A DNA stretch of 64,000 nt from positions 124,001 through 188,000 of the forward strand of contig NZ_NXLO01000003.1 in the NCBI RefSeq assembly GCF_003364295.1, read 5' to 3'. A model generated the notes under the pieces. It had not been told where the DNA came from. It saw only the letters and a program-made list of their open reading frames with translations, and made no database searches. The position numbers and the translations under genes were made by a program. Positions within the stretch are counted from its first letter, which is position 1. Each line of letters begins with the position of its first letter. Shown here piece by piece: positions 19,195 to 29,040 of the stretch. Origin of the DNA: Helicobacter sp. MIT 99-5507. GTDB taxonomy: Bacteria > Campylobacterota > Campylobacteria > Campylobacterales > Helicobacteraceae.

Positions 19195-20424
19195 CTATCT
19201 ATCAATCTCACCAAATATAATATTTGCAGATCCAATTATAGTAACAACATCAGCTAGATAATGTCCTGGAAGCAAATCTTGCAATAAACCAGTATGAAAA
19301 AAGCTAGGCGTTCTTATTTTTAATCTATATGGATATGGCTCACCTGTGGAATTGATAAAAAATCCTAGCTCACCTTTTGGAGATTCTGTAGGGGCATATA
19401 CTTCGCCAATAGGTGGTCTCATGCCTTGTGTAACCAATACAAAATGCTGCATCAAAGAATAATTTTGAGTCATTATCTGTTCTTTTGGCGCAGAAATATA
19501 TGATGGAGAATCTGCCATGATTTGCGGTGGGGTATCTTTATACATTTTTATTAATTGACGCAAGATTCTGCTTGATTGTCTTATTTCTTCCATATAAAGC
19601 AAATATCTAGCATAGCTATCGCCATCTGTAGCATATGGCACATCAAATTCTACTTCATTATATAATTCATAAGGTTCTTCTTTTCTAAGATCCCATTTAT
19701 ACCCACAACATCGAAGCATTACACCACTTAAAGCCCATTTTTTTGCTAAGTCTTTTGTAACAACTCCAACATTTTCCAATCTTGCACGCCAGATTCTATT
19801 TTCACTTAAAAGTTTTTCTATCAAGCCTATTTCTTTTGGCAATCTATCAAGAAATGCACTTAGATTCTCACACCAATTTTGTGGCAAATCAAGAGGCACT
19901 CCACCTATTCTAATGCTAGAATGTGTAAGCCTAGCTCCACAATAATCCTCTATTAAATCAAGTGCATATTCTCTTTCTTTAAATCCATAAAGCATAACAG
20001 ATAAAGCACCTACATCCATACCATGCACAGAAATAAAAAATATATGTGAGATGATTCTATTTAGCTCTAAAAGCATCATCCTAATGATTTGTGCTCTTCG
20101 TGGCACTTCTAGGCCTATTAATTTTTCTACACTAAGTGCAAAAGCATAATTATTTGATGAAGCATTGATATAATCTAATCTATCAGTTGTAGGCAAAAAC
20201 TCATTATATATCATATTTTCTGCCATCTTTTCTACACCTCTATGTAGATAACCAATATCTGGTGTAGCCTTTGTTATTAGCTCACCATCTAATTCTAATA
20301 TCAATCTTAGCTGTCCGTGTGCTGATGGATGCTGTGGTCCAAAATTTAATATCATTTTATCATCATCACGTTCAAATGCGATATTTTCAAATTGTGGTTT
20401 TAATCTAGTATAAATTTGTGCCAT
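19195..20424 (-). CDS. nuoD: Complex I subunit D
   Basis: Quinone-site subunit of the peripheral arm, homologous to the large subunit of NiFe hydrogenases but without metal-ligand Cys pairs. 409 aa. The N-terminal [13 protein letters not shown] carries the conserved HxxxH quinone-site region; [16 protein letters not shown] and the C-terminal [18 protein letters not shown] are typical. Not fused to nuoC. Ribosome site GAGG. Confidence 0.97.
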   Translation of the reverse strand: MAQIYTRLKPQFENIAFERDDDKMILNFGPQHPSAHGQLRLILELDGELITKATPDIGYLHRGVEKMAENMIYNEFLPTTDRLDYINASSNNYAFALSVEKLIGLEVPRRAQIIRMMLLELNRIISHIFFISVHGMDVGALSVMLYGFKEREYALDLIEDYCGARLTHSSIRIGGVPLDLPQNWCENLSAFLDRLPKEIGLIEKLLSENRIWRARLENVGVVTKDLAKKWALSGVMLRCCGYKWDLRKEEPYELYNEVEFDVPYATDGDSYARYLLYMEEIRQSSRILRQLIKMYKDTPPQIMADSPSYISAPKEQIMTQNYSLMQHFVLVTQGMRPPIGEVYAPTESPKGELGFFINSTGEPYPYRLKIRTPSFFHTGLLQDLLPGHYLADVVTIIGSANIIFGEIDR

Positions 20425-20433
20425 TTTTGCCTC

Positions 20434-21189
20434 TTAGCGTCTTTTTGTAAGCTCTTTTGATTTATCAAACTTTGTAACTACAAATACCCCTTTATTTTCT
20501 TGATAAGTAATATCATGTAAAACAGATGAAACTTGCTCGCCTTTTGCCACCTCAAACCCCATATGAGCAAAATTAAAAGTATCTTTTGGATTTATATATG
20601 AAGAATCTCTATTTTCAGGACCTACTACATCTCTATATTCTTCTCCAAAAATCTTATCGATTTCATACCATTGTGCGCTTAAATCTCCATGTAATGGATA
20701 ATCTTTTCGCAATGGATGCCCACTCCAATCATCTGGCATTAATATCCTCTTTAATGCTTTATGATTATTAAACTTAATACCAAACATATCATAAGCTTCT
20801 CTCTCGCTCCAAAGTGCATTTCTGTAAATATGCGATATAGAATCTATACAATCTTTTGTATGTGTTTTTACTCGCAAACGCAACTTTTTGTCCATAGATA
20901 ATAATTGATAAAACACTTCAAAACTATCATCACTTAAATGAATGGCACTCATCTCACTTAATATATCAAAGCTAATTTCTTTTATAAACAAAAATGTATT
21001 TAAAACTTCATCTTTATTTATAAAAATTACTAAATTATCAAGCTCAACATAAGATTTTATTATATTTACTTTAGATTCTATCAAAGAAAAAACATCGCTA
21101 AATTTTGTTTCATTTGGATTTTGTTTTAGAGTATGTGGTGCTTGGTAGAATCTATTCTTATGATAAACCTTTTTTTGTATATCTTGCAT
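20434..21189 (-). CDS. nuoC: Complex I subunit C
   Basis: Peripheral-arm subunit (30-kDa family). 251 aa. The signature WSEREAYDMFGIKFNNH and the following ILMPDDWSGHPLRKDYPL are clear, around residues 125-165. The N-terminal 25 residues are basic and variable, and the C-terminal tail ends KSKELTKRR. ATG with AAGAGGAAAT ribosome site; 10 bases from nuoB. Confidence 0.95.
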   Translation of the reverse strand: MQDIQKKVYHKNRFYQAPHTLKQNPNETKFSDVFSLIESKVNIIKSYVELDNLVIFINKDEVLNTFLFIKEISFDILSEMSAIHLSDDSFEVFYQLLSMDKKLRLRVKTHTKDCIDSISHIYRNALWSEREAYDMFGIKFNNHKALKRILMPDDWSGHPLRKDYPLHGDLSAQWYEIDKIFGEEYRDVVGPENRDSSYINPKDTFNFAHMGFEVAKGEQVSSVLHDITYQENKGVFVVTKFDKSKELTKRR

Positions 21190-21199
21190 ATATTTCCTC

Positions 21200-21709
21200 T
21201 TAAATCAAACGTTTTTTTGTTTGGTGTTGCAAAGCTTTTTTGCTTCTTATGTATTGTTGTAAAACCATAACTGCATATTGCAATGTTTCTGGTCTAGGAG
21301 CACAACCTGGAAGATATATATCAACAGGTATGATTCTATCAACCCCTTGAACCGTTGCATAAGTATTAAACATTCCGCCTGTATTTGCACAGCTGCCCAT
21401 AGAAATCACCCACTTTGGTTCTGGCATTTGATCATATAATCTTCTAACAAATTCAGCATGTTTTTTTGTAACCGTACCTGCTACAATCATAACATCACTT
21501 TGTCTTGGACTTGCCCTAAAAATCGTGCCAAATCTATCAAAATCATATCTTGAGCCACCACTTGCCATCATCTCAATCGCACAGCAAGCAAGTCCATAGG
21601 TCATAGCCCAAAGTGAATTGCTTCTACCCCAATTAATAAGCTTATCAATACTTGTTAAAGTTACAGGTATATTATTGTTTTTTAAATAATCTACTTCAAA
21701 CTTTGCCAT
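21200..21709 (-). CDS. nuoB: Complex I subunit B (cluster N2)
   Basis: Holds the terminal [4Fe-4S] cluster N2 that reduces quinone. The paired Cys in [17 protein letters not shown], the Cys of [12 protein letters not shown] and that of [10 protein letters not shown] supply the ligands. The frame is open to an ATG at 21730, but the one at 21709 has an AAAAGGGG site eight bases upstream and gives the family-like start MAKFEVDYL (169 aa), so it is preferred. Overlaps the end of nuoA by 19 bases. Confidence 0.96.
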   Translation of the reverse strand: MAKFEVDYLKNNNIPVTLTSIDKLINWGRSNSLWAMTYGLACCAIEMMASGGSRYDFDRFGTIFRASPRQSDVMIVAGTVTKKHAEFVRRLYDQMPEPKWVISMGSCANTGGMFNTYATVQGVDRIIPVDIYLPGCAPRPETLQYAVMVLQQYIRSKKALQHQTKKRLI

Positions 21710-22080
21710 TGTAATGCCCCTTTTCTCCATGCATAAATAAAACCAATAGATAATAAAAATATAAATATAAGCATTTCTGCAAATCCAAACATTTCTAGAA
21801 TCTTAAAATCCACAGCCCAAGGAAACATAAAAATAATCTCAACATCAAACAAAATAAATAACAATGCCATTATATAATACCTAGATGAGATTCTATTTTG
21901 TTGTTTATTTGGGATAACGCCACATTCATATTGTGCAAGTTTTAGTTTTTCCCTGTTCTTGCTTGCAAATCTTGTGCTTAGCTTTCTTTGTATAAAAAGT
22001 GTCAAACCAAAAGCTATAAATGTAATAACAAATAGCATAAAGACACCAAAATAAGGGTATGCAAATACAGAATGCGACAT
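21691..22080 (-). CDS. nuoA: Complex I subunit A
   Basis: First gene of the nuo operon. 129 aa with three membrane helices and the conserved YECGVIP segment (residues 51-57) and [13 protein letters not shown], whose acidic residues lie near the quinone cavity. ATG preceded by GGAG. Confidence 0.96.
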   Translation of the reverse strand: MSHSVFAYPYFGVFMLFVITFIAFGLTLFIQRKLSTRFASKNREKLKLAQYECGVIPNKQQNRISSRYYIMALLFILFDVEIIFMFPWAVDFKILEMFGFAEMLIFIFLLSIGFIYAWRKGALQWQSLK

Positions 22081-22117
22081 TTAAATAACTCCACAAAAAT
22101 TTTAAAAGATGTTTCAA

Positions 22118-22123
22118 ATTTTA
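22118..22123 (-). promoter_or_regulatory. Possible -10 of the nuo operon promoter
   Basis: On the minus strand this reads TAAAAT within TCTTAAAATTTG, placing transcription start near 22111 and giving a leader of about 30 bases before nuoA. No -35 is evident; the surroundings are AT-rich. The 115-base gap 22081-22195 is the only space upstream in which the operon promoter could lie unless it reads through from the DUF2130 gene. Confidence 0.35.
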
Positions 22124-22195
22124 AGATAAAAAACTTAATAAAAACTATTTTTCAAGAAATAATGTTTCTTTTTTAATTTTTACTATTTCTAAAAG

Positions 22196-23476
22196 TCATT
22201 TTTGTTGATGGACTTCATCAAATTTTGCCTTCATTGTTGGATTGTCCTTTGTTAGTCGTTTTATGCTTAAATCTTCTGCTTTATTATTTGCTAATCGTAA
22301 ATTATTTTGCGATGATAATAATGCTTCTTTTGTTTTTTGCAAATGGTTGATTGTTTTGTCTATTTCCTCAATTGCTTTACAAAACTTTTCACTTGCAATG
22401 CGATAATTTCTAGAAAATTGATCTTTGAAATCATTTATCTTATTTTCAAAATTAGCAATATCGATATTTTGATTTTTAATAAGTATCAATTCTTTTTTGA
22501 CTTGCAAAGCATTTAGTGCTGCATTTCTTAAAAGTGTTATTATTGGGATAAAAAATTGCGGACGAATAACATACATCTTTTCATAACGATGCGAGACATC
22601 TACTATGCCAGAATTATATAGTTCATTTTCAGGCTCTAGCATGGTTACTAAGACAGCGTATTCACAATTTTTATCTCTTCTATCTTTATCTAGTTCTTTT
22701 AAAAAATCTTCATTTTTCTTTTTTGTAGCAGTAAAATTAGATTCATTTTTCATCTCAAACATGATTGATATAAACTCACTGCCATCTTTATCATAACAGC
22801 GAAAAATATAATCTCCCTTGCTACCAGAACTAGCATCATTATCTTTTTCAAAATAAGCATCTTGAAATCCTATTGCACGAAGTTTATTAAACTCTATTTC
22901 ACAATGTTGCTCTAAACTCTCGCCTATCATTTTTGTAGATAATCTTGCTTTAAAATCTTTAATCTTTGATATTTCCTCATCTTTAAATCTAAGATTCTCT
23001 TCATATTTTTCTCTTAGAGCTTGTTCTTTTAACTGATATTGCCCATTTAATTTTTGGATATGATTTTCTTTCTCTAGAATCTCTGAATCTTTTTTGCTAA
23101 TAATTTTAGTAATTTCTAGTTCTTTATCTTTGCTAAAAGATTCTAATTTATTTTTAAGTTCTAGGATTTCTTTATCTTTTTGTGAGGTAATCTCTATCAT
23201 AGCATTTTGTTTTGATAGTTGCTCTTTTGTGATTAAAGATTCTAATCTTGCTATTTCATGATCTTTTTTGTTTAATTCCTCACTAAATTGATTTTTAGAA
23301 TCTAGCTTTGCTAGCATAATTGCATTTTCTTTTTCTTTCTCTAATTGATCACTAAATGTTTTTAATTCATTTTGAAATTCTTTATCTTTAATTTGTTTTA
23401 AAATAGCAGCATAGCCAGATTCATCTACCTTAAAAACTTCACCACATTTTGGACATTTTATCTCTTTTGTATTCAT
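22196..23476 (-). CDS. DUF2130 domain protein with zinc-finger-like N terminus and coiled coil
   Basis: 426 aa of unknown function. The N terminus [19 protein letters not shown] has one CxxC pair. Residues about 25-180 are a long charged coiled coil rich in Glu and Lys. The DUF2130 core follows, with segments resembling a nuclease-like fold ([28 protein letters not shown] near 215-245, [14 protein letters not shown] near 265). Such proteins are occasionally found near restriction or repair genes; here it stands between an ABC transporter and nuo. ATG with AAAAGGAG ribosome site. Confidence 0.8.
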   Translation of the reverse strand: MNTKEIKCPKCGEVFKVDESGYAAILKQIKDKEFQNELKTFSDQLEKEKENAIMLAKLDSKNQFSEELNKKDHEIARLESLITKEQLSKQNAMIEITSQKDKEILELKNKLESFSKDKELEITKIISKKDSEILEKENHIQKLNGQYQLKEQALREKYEENLRFKDEEISKIKDFKARLSTKMIGESLEQHCEIEFNKLRAIGFQDAYFEKDNDASSGSKGDYIFRCYDKDGSEFISIMFEMKNESNFTATKKKNEDFLKELDKDRRDKNCEYAVLVTMLEPENELYNSGIVDVSHRYEKMYVIRPQFFIPIITLLRNAALNALQVKKELILIKNQNIDIANFENKINDFKDQFSRNYRIASEKFCKAIEEIDKTINHLQKTKEALLSSQNNLRLANNKAEDLSIKRLTKDNPTMKAKFDEVHQQK

Positions 23477-23501
23477 TTAAGATTCTCCTTTTAGGGGCAA
23501 A

Positions 23502-24314
23502 TCAATGCTCAACTTTATGTAAAAAATCTAATAATCTCTTGCTTTTTGGGTTATTAAAAAAGTCATTTCCATTGCCAATTTCTACTATTTTTCCATCTTC
23601 CATAAATATTGCTTTTGTAGCTATATTTTTTGCAAACCTCATCTCATGCGTAACGCAAACCATAGTCATTCCATCATTTGCAAGCTCTGTAATAAGCTCT
23701 AATACTTCACCTACCATCTCTGGATCAAGTGCGCTTGTAGGCTCATCAAAAAGTAATACATCAGGCTTATTCATCAAAGCCCTTGCAATTGCAACTCTTT
23801 GCTTTTGTCCGCCAGATAAATATGATGGAAATTCATCTTTTTTGCTACTTAATCCAATCTTGTTTAGTAAGATTAAAGCTTCATTTATGGCTTCTTCTTT
23901 TGTCATTCTTTTTAATTTTGTAGGAGCTAGGATAAGATTATCTAAGACATTTAGATTATTAAAAAGATTAAAATGTTGAAAAACCATGCCCATTTTTACT
24001 CTAGCAGAATCTAGATTCCACTTGTATTTACTATCAATCTCTTTTATTTTGCTTTTTAATGCACTTTTGCTAAGCCCTTGCAATTCATCATATAAAGTTA
24101 TATCAATATTTGAAATTCGCTTATTTTCAAACCACACTTCACCGCTACTTGGAATCTCAAGAAGATTCATGCAACGAAGTAAAGTTGATTTACCGCTTCC
24201 ACTTGGACCAATGATGACAACTCTTTCTTTAGCAAAAATATCTAGATTTATATTATCAAGCACTAATTTATTATTAAAAACTTTACTTAAACTCCTAATA
24301 CTTATCACTTGCAC
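23502..24314 (-). CDS. Polar amino-acid ABC transporter ATPase
   Basis: Cytoplasmic ATP-hydrolysing subunit of an importer of the HisP/GlnQ type. Walker [11 protein letters not shown]-loop MVFQHFNLF, signature [15 protein letters not shown], Walker [14 protein letters not shown] and switch His in CVTHEM are all intact. The frame opens at a TTG (24329), but that codon overlaps the AAAGGAA ribosome site. The GTG at 24314 is correctly spaced and is taken as the start (about 270 aa). Overlaps the permease gene end. Substrate unknown. Confidence 0.93.
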   Translation of the reverse strand: MQVISIRSLSKVFNNKLVLDNINLDIFAKERVVIIGPSGSGKSTLLRCMNLLEIPSSGEVWFENKRISNIDITLYDELQGLSKSALKSKIKEIDSKYKWNLDSARVKMGMVFQHFNLFNNLNVLDNLILAPTKLKRMTKEEAINEALILLNKIGLSSKKDEFPSYLSGGQKQRVAIARALMNKPDVLLFDEPTSALDPEMVGEVLELITELANDGMTMVCVTHEMRFAKNIATKAIFMEDGKIVEIGNGNDFFNNPKSKRLLDFLHKVEH

Positions 24315-24996
24315 GCAATTTCCTTTCAAAGATTCTTACAAAATATGTAGCGATCAAAACAAGAATTAAATAACTAAGTGCCAAAAATAAATAAGGTATC
24401 ATAAATTCATAACTAGAACTTCCAATAGACCTAAATGCGTATGTCAAATCATGCACGGTTATATAATTTGCAACTGATGTTTCTTTTAATAATGCAATAA
24501 ATTCATTGCAAAGTGGAGGTAGTGAATTTTTTAATGCTTGTGGAAATACAATAAACCGCATAGCTTGTTTTTCTTTTAGCCCTAGAGCCCTAGCTGCTTC
24601 ATTTTGCCCTATATCAATACTCAAGATTCCGCTACGTACGATTTCGCTTACATATGCTCCACTATTTAATCCAAATATAAATACCGCTACAAGCAAGGCA
24701 CTGCCACCACCTAAACCAAATAAAGGCAAAATAACAAAATAAATAAATAATAATTGCACGACAATTGGTGTCCCTCTAAAGAATCCAACATAACATTTTG
24801 CTATACAAACTAGAATCTTATAAGAAATTGATTTATCTTTTTTTGTCATCAAAATTGCGACCAAAGTCCCTACAATAAGCCCAATAAAAAGTGCGCAAAT
24901 ACTTAAAACTATCGTAACACCAAGCCCTTCTAATACCAATTTATAACCATCTTTTAGTATAAATTGATTATAAAAAATCTCTATTTTATCAACCAA
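24295..24996 (-). CDS. Polar amino-acid ABC transporter permease
   Basis: Inner-membrane subunit, 233 aa with about five helices. The EAA loop ([26 protein letters not shown], near residues 125-150) that docks onto the ATPase is clear, as is the N-terminal HisM/GlnP-type [16 protein letters not shown]. Starts with TTG after AAGG at a 7-base spacing. A single permease gene suggests a homodimeric channel. Probably works with the binding lipoprotein at 25741. Confidence 0.93.
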   Translation of the reverse strand: MVDKIEIFYNQFILKDGYKLVLEGLGVTIVLSICALFIGLIVGTLVAILMTKKDKSISYKILVCIAKCYVGFFRGTPIVVQLLFIYFVILPLFGLGGGSALLVAVFIFGLNSGAYVSEIVRSGILSIDIGQNEAARALGLKEKQAMRFIVFPQALKNSLPPLCNEFIALLKETSVANYITVHDLTYAFRSIGSSSYEFMIPYLFLALSYLILVLIATYFVRIFERKLRASDKY

Positions 24997-25095
24997 ATAA
25001 CAACCTTAATTATAAGAATAACCATAAAGCAAATATATATTGTATAAAAATTATCTTTGAAAATATAAAATGATGCAGATTTTTTTGTAAGTAGA

Positions 25096-25120
25096 ATCTA
25101 TTGAGTTAAACTCAATAGAT
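25096..25120 (-). terminator. Palindromic hairpin after ferritin
   Basis: Perfect 10-bp stem (ATCTATTGAG and CTCAATAGAT) with a five-base TTAAA centre, seven bases beyond the ferritin stop. No proper T run follows on either strand, so it may act as an mRNA 3' stabiliser rather than an intrinsic terminator. Its outer arm includes the AGAATCT motif frequent in this window. Confidence 0.5.
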
Positions 25121-25127
25121 TGAAGTG

Positions 25128-25622
25128 TTATTTTCCTGTAAGACCTTTTATGTATTCATCAATTAGATACAAGCTAGTATCACTATTGCCTGCTAAGCTG
25201 ATCTTATCTTTGATGCCTCTAAATAATGTTTCTTCTTCATGTTGTTCTGCTACATACCATTGTAAAAAATTAAATGTAGAATAATCTTTTACATTTAATG
25301 CAAGTTCAACTAATTCATTTATAGATTTTGTAATTTTTAATTCATGCTCGTAAGTTTTTTCAAATACATCTAACAATGATTTAAAATTAGATTCTGGCTT
25401 TTCAATAGATTCTATTGTGAGAAGAGAATCTGTTTCGTTTAAATAAGAAATAAGTTTTGTTGCATGAGTGCTTTCCTCTTTTGCATGCTCAAATAAAAAC
25501 AATCCTGCTCCATCATATCTATGTGTATAGCACCAAGAACTCATATTAAAATACAAGTTAGATGCATATGTTTCCTTTGCTACTTGTTCGTTTAGCTTTT
25601 TTATGACTTCATTTGAAAGCAT
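25128..25622 (-). CDS. ftn: Non-haem ferritin
   Basis: Iron-storage protein that forms a 24-subunit shell and oxidises Fe(II). 164 aa from the ATG at 25622. The ATG two codons earlier abuts the AAAAGGAG ribosome site and cannot be spaced properly. With this start the ferroxidase ligands fall on the canonical numbers Glu17, Glu50, His53, Glu94 and Gln127, which supports it. Lies between the two parts of the amino-acid transporter. H. pylori's homologue is known to protect against iron stress. Confidence 0.95.
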   Translation of the reverse strand: MLSNEVIKKLNEQVAKETYASNLYFNMSSWCYTHRYDGAGLFLFEHAKEESTHATKLISYLNETDSLLTIESIEKPESNFKSLLDVFEKTYEHELKITKSINELVELALNVKDYSTFNFLQWYVAEQHEEETLFRGIKDKISLAGNSDTSLYLIDEYIKGLTGK

Positions 25623-25694
25623 TTCCATCTCCTTTTGTTTATTTTTTCGATTTATACCAACAACAAGCTTAAACTACCAAAAAAAGTAAAAAAT

Positions 25695-25709
25695 TTGTAG
25701 AATCTACAA
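25695..25709 (+). promoter_or_regulatory. Small inverted repeat upstream of the binding lipoprotein
   Basis: TTGTAG, three bases, CTACAA: a perfect 6-bp dyad between the divergent ferritin and binding-protein genes, about 30 bases from the latter's start. It could be an operator or chance. No regulator can be named. Confidence 0.3.
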
Positions 25710-25740
25710 TTATTTAAAATTTATACTCTAAGGTTGATTT

Positions 25741-26517
25741 ATGAAGATAGTTTTATTTTTTCTATCAATAATTGGAATTATATTTAGTGGTTGCAAAAGT
25801 GATAAATTGACGATGGCAACAGCTGCAAATTTTGCTCCATTTGAATATATTAGTGGTGGTGAATTTCAAGGAATTGATATTGATGTAGCAAAAATTATTG
25901 CAAGTGAATTGGGAAAGGAATTAGTGATTTCAGATATGGAATTTGACTCAGTTGTGCAATCTGTTGCTTCAAAAAATGCAGATATAGGGCTATCTGGTCT
26001 AACTATGAATGAAGCTAGAAAACAAGTAATAGATTTTAGTGATACATATTTTAATGCAGCACAAATGCTAATAATAAAAGAAAATGATAAAAGATTTGAG
26101 AATCTAAAAACAAAAGAAGATGTAATAAAAGCAATCAATAAAATAAAAGGCTTAAAAATTGGTGTCCAAGCAGGAACAACAGGAGAATTTTATTCAAAAG
26201 GTGATAAAGATTGGGGATTTGATGGTTTTAAAAATACGACAACTATTAGTTTTACAAATGGTGCTATGGCAATAACTGCTATGCTAAATAATCAATTAGA
26301 TGTAGTAATCATAGATGAAATGCCAGCAAGAGTATTGACAAAAACAAATAGTGGCATTGAGCTAATAGATATAGCACTAACTGATGAAAAATATGCTATT
26401 GCAGTAAGTAAAGGAAATAATGAGTTATTAAATAAAATAAATGAGATTCTAAGAGCAATAAAACAAGATGGAAGAATGCAAGAAATAATCAATAAATACT
26501 ATACACAAAATCAATAG
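25741..26517 (+). CDS. Amino-acid ABC transporter substrate-binding lipoprotein
   Basis: 258 aa. A lipoprotein signal precedes Cys18 (IIFSGC), so the mature protein is probably anchored in the periplasm. The rest is a family 3 solute-binding fold: ATAANFAPFEYISGGEFQGIDIDVAKII near residue 27, the ligand-site segment DIGLSGLTMNEARKQVIDFSDTY near 80, and GVQAGTTGEFY in the second lobe. Likely partner of the ATPase and permease at 23502-24996, from which it is separated by ferritin on the other strand. Ligand not predictable. Confidence 0.92.
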   Translation: MKIVLFFLSIIGIIFSGCKSDKLTMATAANFAPFEYISGGEFQGIDIDVAKIIASELGKELVISDMEFDSVVQSVASKNADIGLSGLTMNEARKQVIDFSDTYFNAAQMLIIKENDKRFENLKTKEDVIKAINKIKGLKIGVQAGTTGEFYSKGDKDWGFDGFKNTTTISFTNGAMAITAMLNNQLDVVIIDEMPARVLTKTNSGIELIDIALTDEKYAIAVSKGNNELLNKINEILRAIKQDGRMQEIINKYYTQNQ

Positions 26518-26542
26518 TTTTATGGTTTTACAACCATAAAAC
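26517..26542. terminator. Hairpin between convergent genes
   Basis: Perfect 11-bp inverted repeat, GTTTTATGGTT and AACCATAAAAC with loop TTAC, starting at the last base of the binding-protein stop codon and ending just before the end of the PiT gene. Fitted to end transcripts from both sides, though T runs are poor. Confidence 0.55.
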
Positions 26543-26544
26543 GA

Positions 26545-28113
26545 TCAAAAACTATCTGCAAAATTATTAACAACAAAAAAGCAAACAGCTGCAAATATAG
26601 CAGATACTGGGACGGTAATAAGCCACGCCATGACAATTTTTGTCAAAGCACTTCTTTTTACAAGCTCATCTTTTACACTCTTTTTCAAAGCTTTCTTTGC
26701 TTTTTTATTTAATATTGAGTTATGCTTATCTTCAACTTTTAGATTCTTTAGAATCTCTTGTTTTCTTTTTATAGATGATTTTCTAAAATCATTTAAAAAG
26801 CTTTCTACAATTGCTGCATCTTTGCCTTTGTGTGCTTGTATGATTTCTTGCTCCATTTTATTGTAATTACTCTTTAGGTATTCTCTTAAAAATCCTATAC
26901 CAAAGATAGCACCAATAGCAATATGAGTAGAGCTCACAGGAAGTCCCAAAGCAGAAGCAATCAAAACTGTAATAGAAGCAGATAAAGCTATACAAAATGC
27001 TCTTATTCTATCTAGCTCTGTTATTTCGCTACCAACCGTTTTTATTAATTTTGGTCCATACAATGCAAGACCAACTGAGATTCCAAGTCCGCCAAGTATC
27101 ATGATCCAAATAGGAGCATTTGATTTTGCATCTATTACTCCACTTATAGCTTGATTTATAGCAGCAAGAGGACCTATTGCATTTGCAACATCATTTGCAC
27201 CATGTGCAAAACTAAGTAATGCAGCAGAAAAAATAAGTGGAATTGTAAATAAATCACCTACTGCATCTTTTGTATTTTGAAGTGTATCTGCTTTTTTTGA
27301 GATGATAGGTTTTGTTAGTATAAAAATCAATATAGCAATTATGGTAGATATTAGAATCTGCGAGAGTGAATTTAAATAAATAATCTTTGAGAGTCCTTTT
27401 TGTAAGAGATAAAGACAAAAAGACCAAGACATTATAAATATTAAAATTGGTATCACTTTTTTTGCTGCTAATCTTTTATCATTTTGATATGTGATAGTCC
27501 GCTTCACAATATACAAAAACATAACAGATACAATCCCTCCTACCATAGGAGATACAATCCAACTTATGATTATTTCTAACATCACGCCCCAATGAATAAC
27601 CCCAAGACCACCTGCAGCAATTGATGAGCCTATCAATCCACCTACAATAGAATGCGTAGTAGAAACAGGTGCTCCAATAAAAGTAGCGAGATTTAACCAT
27701 AAAGCACCAGCAATAAGTGCAGCTAACATCACAGCAATAAAAGTATTTATATCACTAAAAGTATCTTGTGATACGATACCAGAACGAATAGTATCTACAA
27801 CATCACCACCTGCAATAATAGCTCCAGCTGCCTCAAATATCGCTGCAATAAATATGGCAAAGCCTAAACTCATGGTATTTGATCCTACTGCAGGACCAAC
27901 ATTGTTAGCTACATCATTAGCGCCAATATTCATAGCCATATACATTCCAAAAATGGTGCTAATCATTATTAGCATATTATTACCACTATCACTAAAAATA
28001 GTGGAGGCGATACAAGTAATGCACATAAATACCAATGCTATAGTGATTTTTCTAGCATCACTTATGCCTACTTGCATACCTTGCTCTATTTTATTAAAAC
28101 TTTTCATATCCAT
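26545..28113 (-). CDS. PiT-family inorganic phosphate transporter
   Basis: Ion-coupled phosphate permease in the inner membrane. 522 aa. Both PiT signature repeats are present: GANDVANNVGPAVGSNTM near residue 43 and AHGANDVANAIGPLAAI near 305. Each is followed by the paired motif with VSTTHSIVGGLIGSS or VSSTHIAIGAIFG. A Lys-rich cytoplasmic loop (about residues 415-480) precedes the last membrane helix. First ATG used, with AAAGGG eight bases upstream. No PhoU-like partner adjoins it. Confidence 0.92.
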   Translation of the reverse strand: MDMKSFNKIEQGMQVGISDARKITIALVFMCITCIASTIFSDSGNNMLIMISTIFGMYMAMNIGANDVANNVGPAVGSNTMSLGFAIFIAAIFEAAGAIIAGGDVVDTIRSGIVSQDTFSDINTFIAVMLAALIAGALWLNLATFIGAPVSTTHSIVGGLIGSSIAAGGLGVIHWGVMLEIIISWIVSPMVGGIVSVMFLYIVKRTITYQNDKRLAAKKVIPILIFIMSWSFCLYLLQKGLSKIIYLNSLSQILISTIIAILIFILTKPIISKKADTLQNTKDAVGDLFTIPLIFSAALLSFAHGANDVANAIGPLAAINQAISGVIDAKSNAPIWIMILGGLGISVGLALYGPKLIKTVGSEITELDRIRAFCIALSASITVLIASALGLPVSSTHIAIGAIFGIGFLREYLKSNYNKMEQEIIQAHKGKDAAIVESFLNDFRKSSIKRKQEILKNLKVEDKHNSILNKKAKKALKKSVKDELVKRSALTKIVMAWLITVPVSAIFAAVCFFVVNNFADSF

Positions 28114-28150
28114 AATTAAAACCCTTTTTGCGATGTTTATGAAGTTTTAT

Positions 28151-28156
28151 ATTATA
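28151..28156 (-). promoter_or_regulatory. -10 element of the phosphate transporter promoter
   Basis: TATAAT on the minus strand, with transcription expected near 28144 and a leader of about 30 bases. Lies in the 264-base divergent gap 28114-28377; the rest of the gap is AT-rich, holds the promoter for the plus-strand gene, and contains nothing else I recognise. Confidence 0.5.
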
Positions 28157-28377
28157 GTGAAAATAGTTAATTTATAATATGAATTTAATGTGAAAGAATT
28201 AAGAATAGATACCAATTTTGCACCTAAATAAAATATAATAATTATATTTCTAGATAAAGAATATTAATGTAAATCTCTATACCACAATAGCCATAAATCT
28301 TGTATAAATATAAAAAAATTAATAGAATCAACTATTTTTCAAAAAAAAGACAAAACAACATAGATAAGTAGGATAGT

Positions 28378-29040
28378 ATGAATATCACTCTTGATACATA
28401 TATCATTTCTGATACACATTTTGGGCAAAATTCTATAATCAAAAAAGAAAGAATACGCAATCTCATAGCAAATAATCTAGGGTATAAAAATCATTTTGAT
28501 TTAATTGTTGATAATTGGAATAAAAAAGTAAGCCAAAAAGATAGAATCTTGCATTTAGGTGATGTTTATTTTAAAGATGGATTCTCATATCTAAAAAAAT
28601 TAAATGGCAAAAAAATGCTAATAATTGGAAATAATGATATAAAAAAGCTACATAAACTAGAAAAATTTAATTTTGAAATGAAAAATAAAGTCATTTTAAA
28701 GATACCACAAAAAGAAAAAATAAGAGAGAAAATAAAACAAAAATATGGAACAATACAAGAAAAAATATATCTAAATGGAATCATCATGGATATTGATGGA
28801 GAGAGAATCTTGTTTAGTCATTTTCCAGTTTTTAATAGAAAACCAAATGATAGATTTGATGCTATTAGAGATGTGTTAGATGATTATTTTAGATTTAGTG
28901 ATTGTTCGCTAAATATACATGGACATACGCATTCAAAAGAAACAAATAATAAATTTTGTATCAATGTATCAATAGAGCAAACGATGCTCGCACCAATAAA
29001 ATTAAAAAAAATACTAAAAGATTATAGGAGTAGATTATGA
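28378..29040 (+). CDS. Calcineurin-like metallophosphoesterase
   Basis: 220 aa. Dimetal-site motifs occur in order: SDTHFG (residues 12-17), HLGDVYF (near 60), GNND (near 84), FSHFPV (near 147) and GHTHS (near 182). The protein is soluble and cytoplasmic by sequence. The substrate could be a nucleotide, nucleic acid end or phosphoprotein. The gene overlaps the next by 4 bases (ATGA), implying co-translation. ATG with TAGGA ribosome site. Confidence 0.85.
   Translation: MNITLDTYIISDTHFGQNSIIKKERIRNLIANNLGYKNHFDLIVDNWNKKVSQKDRILHLGDVYFKDGFSYLKKLNGKKMLIIGNNDIKKLHKLEKFNFEMKNKVILKIPQKEKIREKIKQKYGTIQEKIYLNGIIMDIDGERILFSHFPVFNRKPNDRFDAIRDVLDDYFRFSDCSLNIHGHTHSKETNNKFCINVSIEQTMLAPIKLKKILKDYRSRL

Noticed and set aside
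23449-23979. 176-codon plus-strand frame opposite the ABC ATPase
   Set aside because: Shadow of the minus-strand gene; no domain, no ribosome site, Ser/Phe/Leu-rich antisense composition.
25722-25727. TATACT as -10 of the binding-lipoprotein gene
   Set aside because: Transcription would begin after the AAGG ribosome site, leaving almost no leader.
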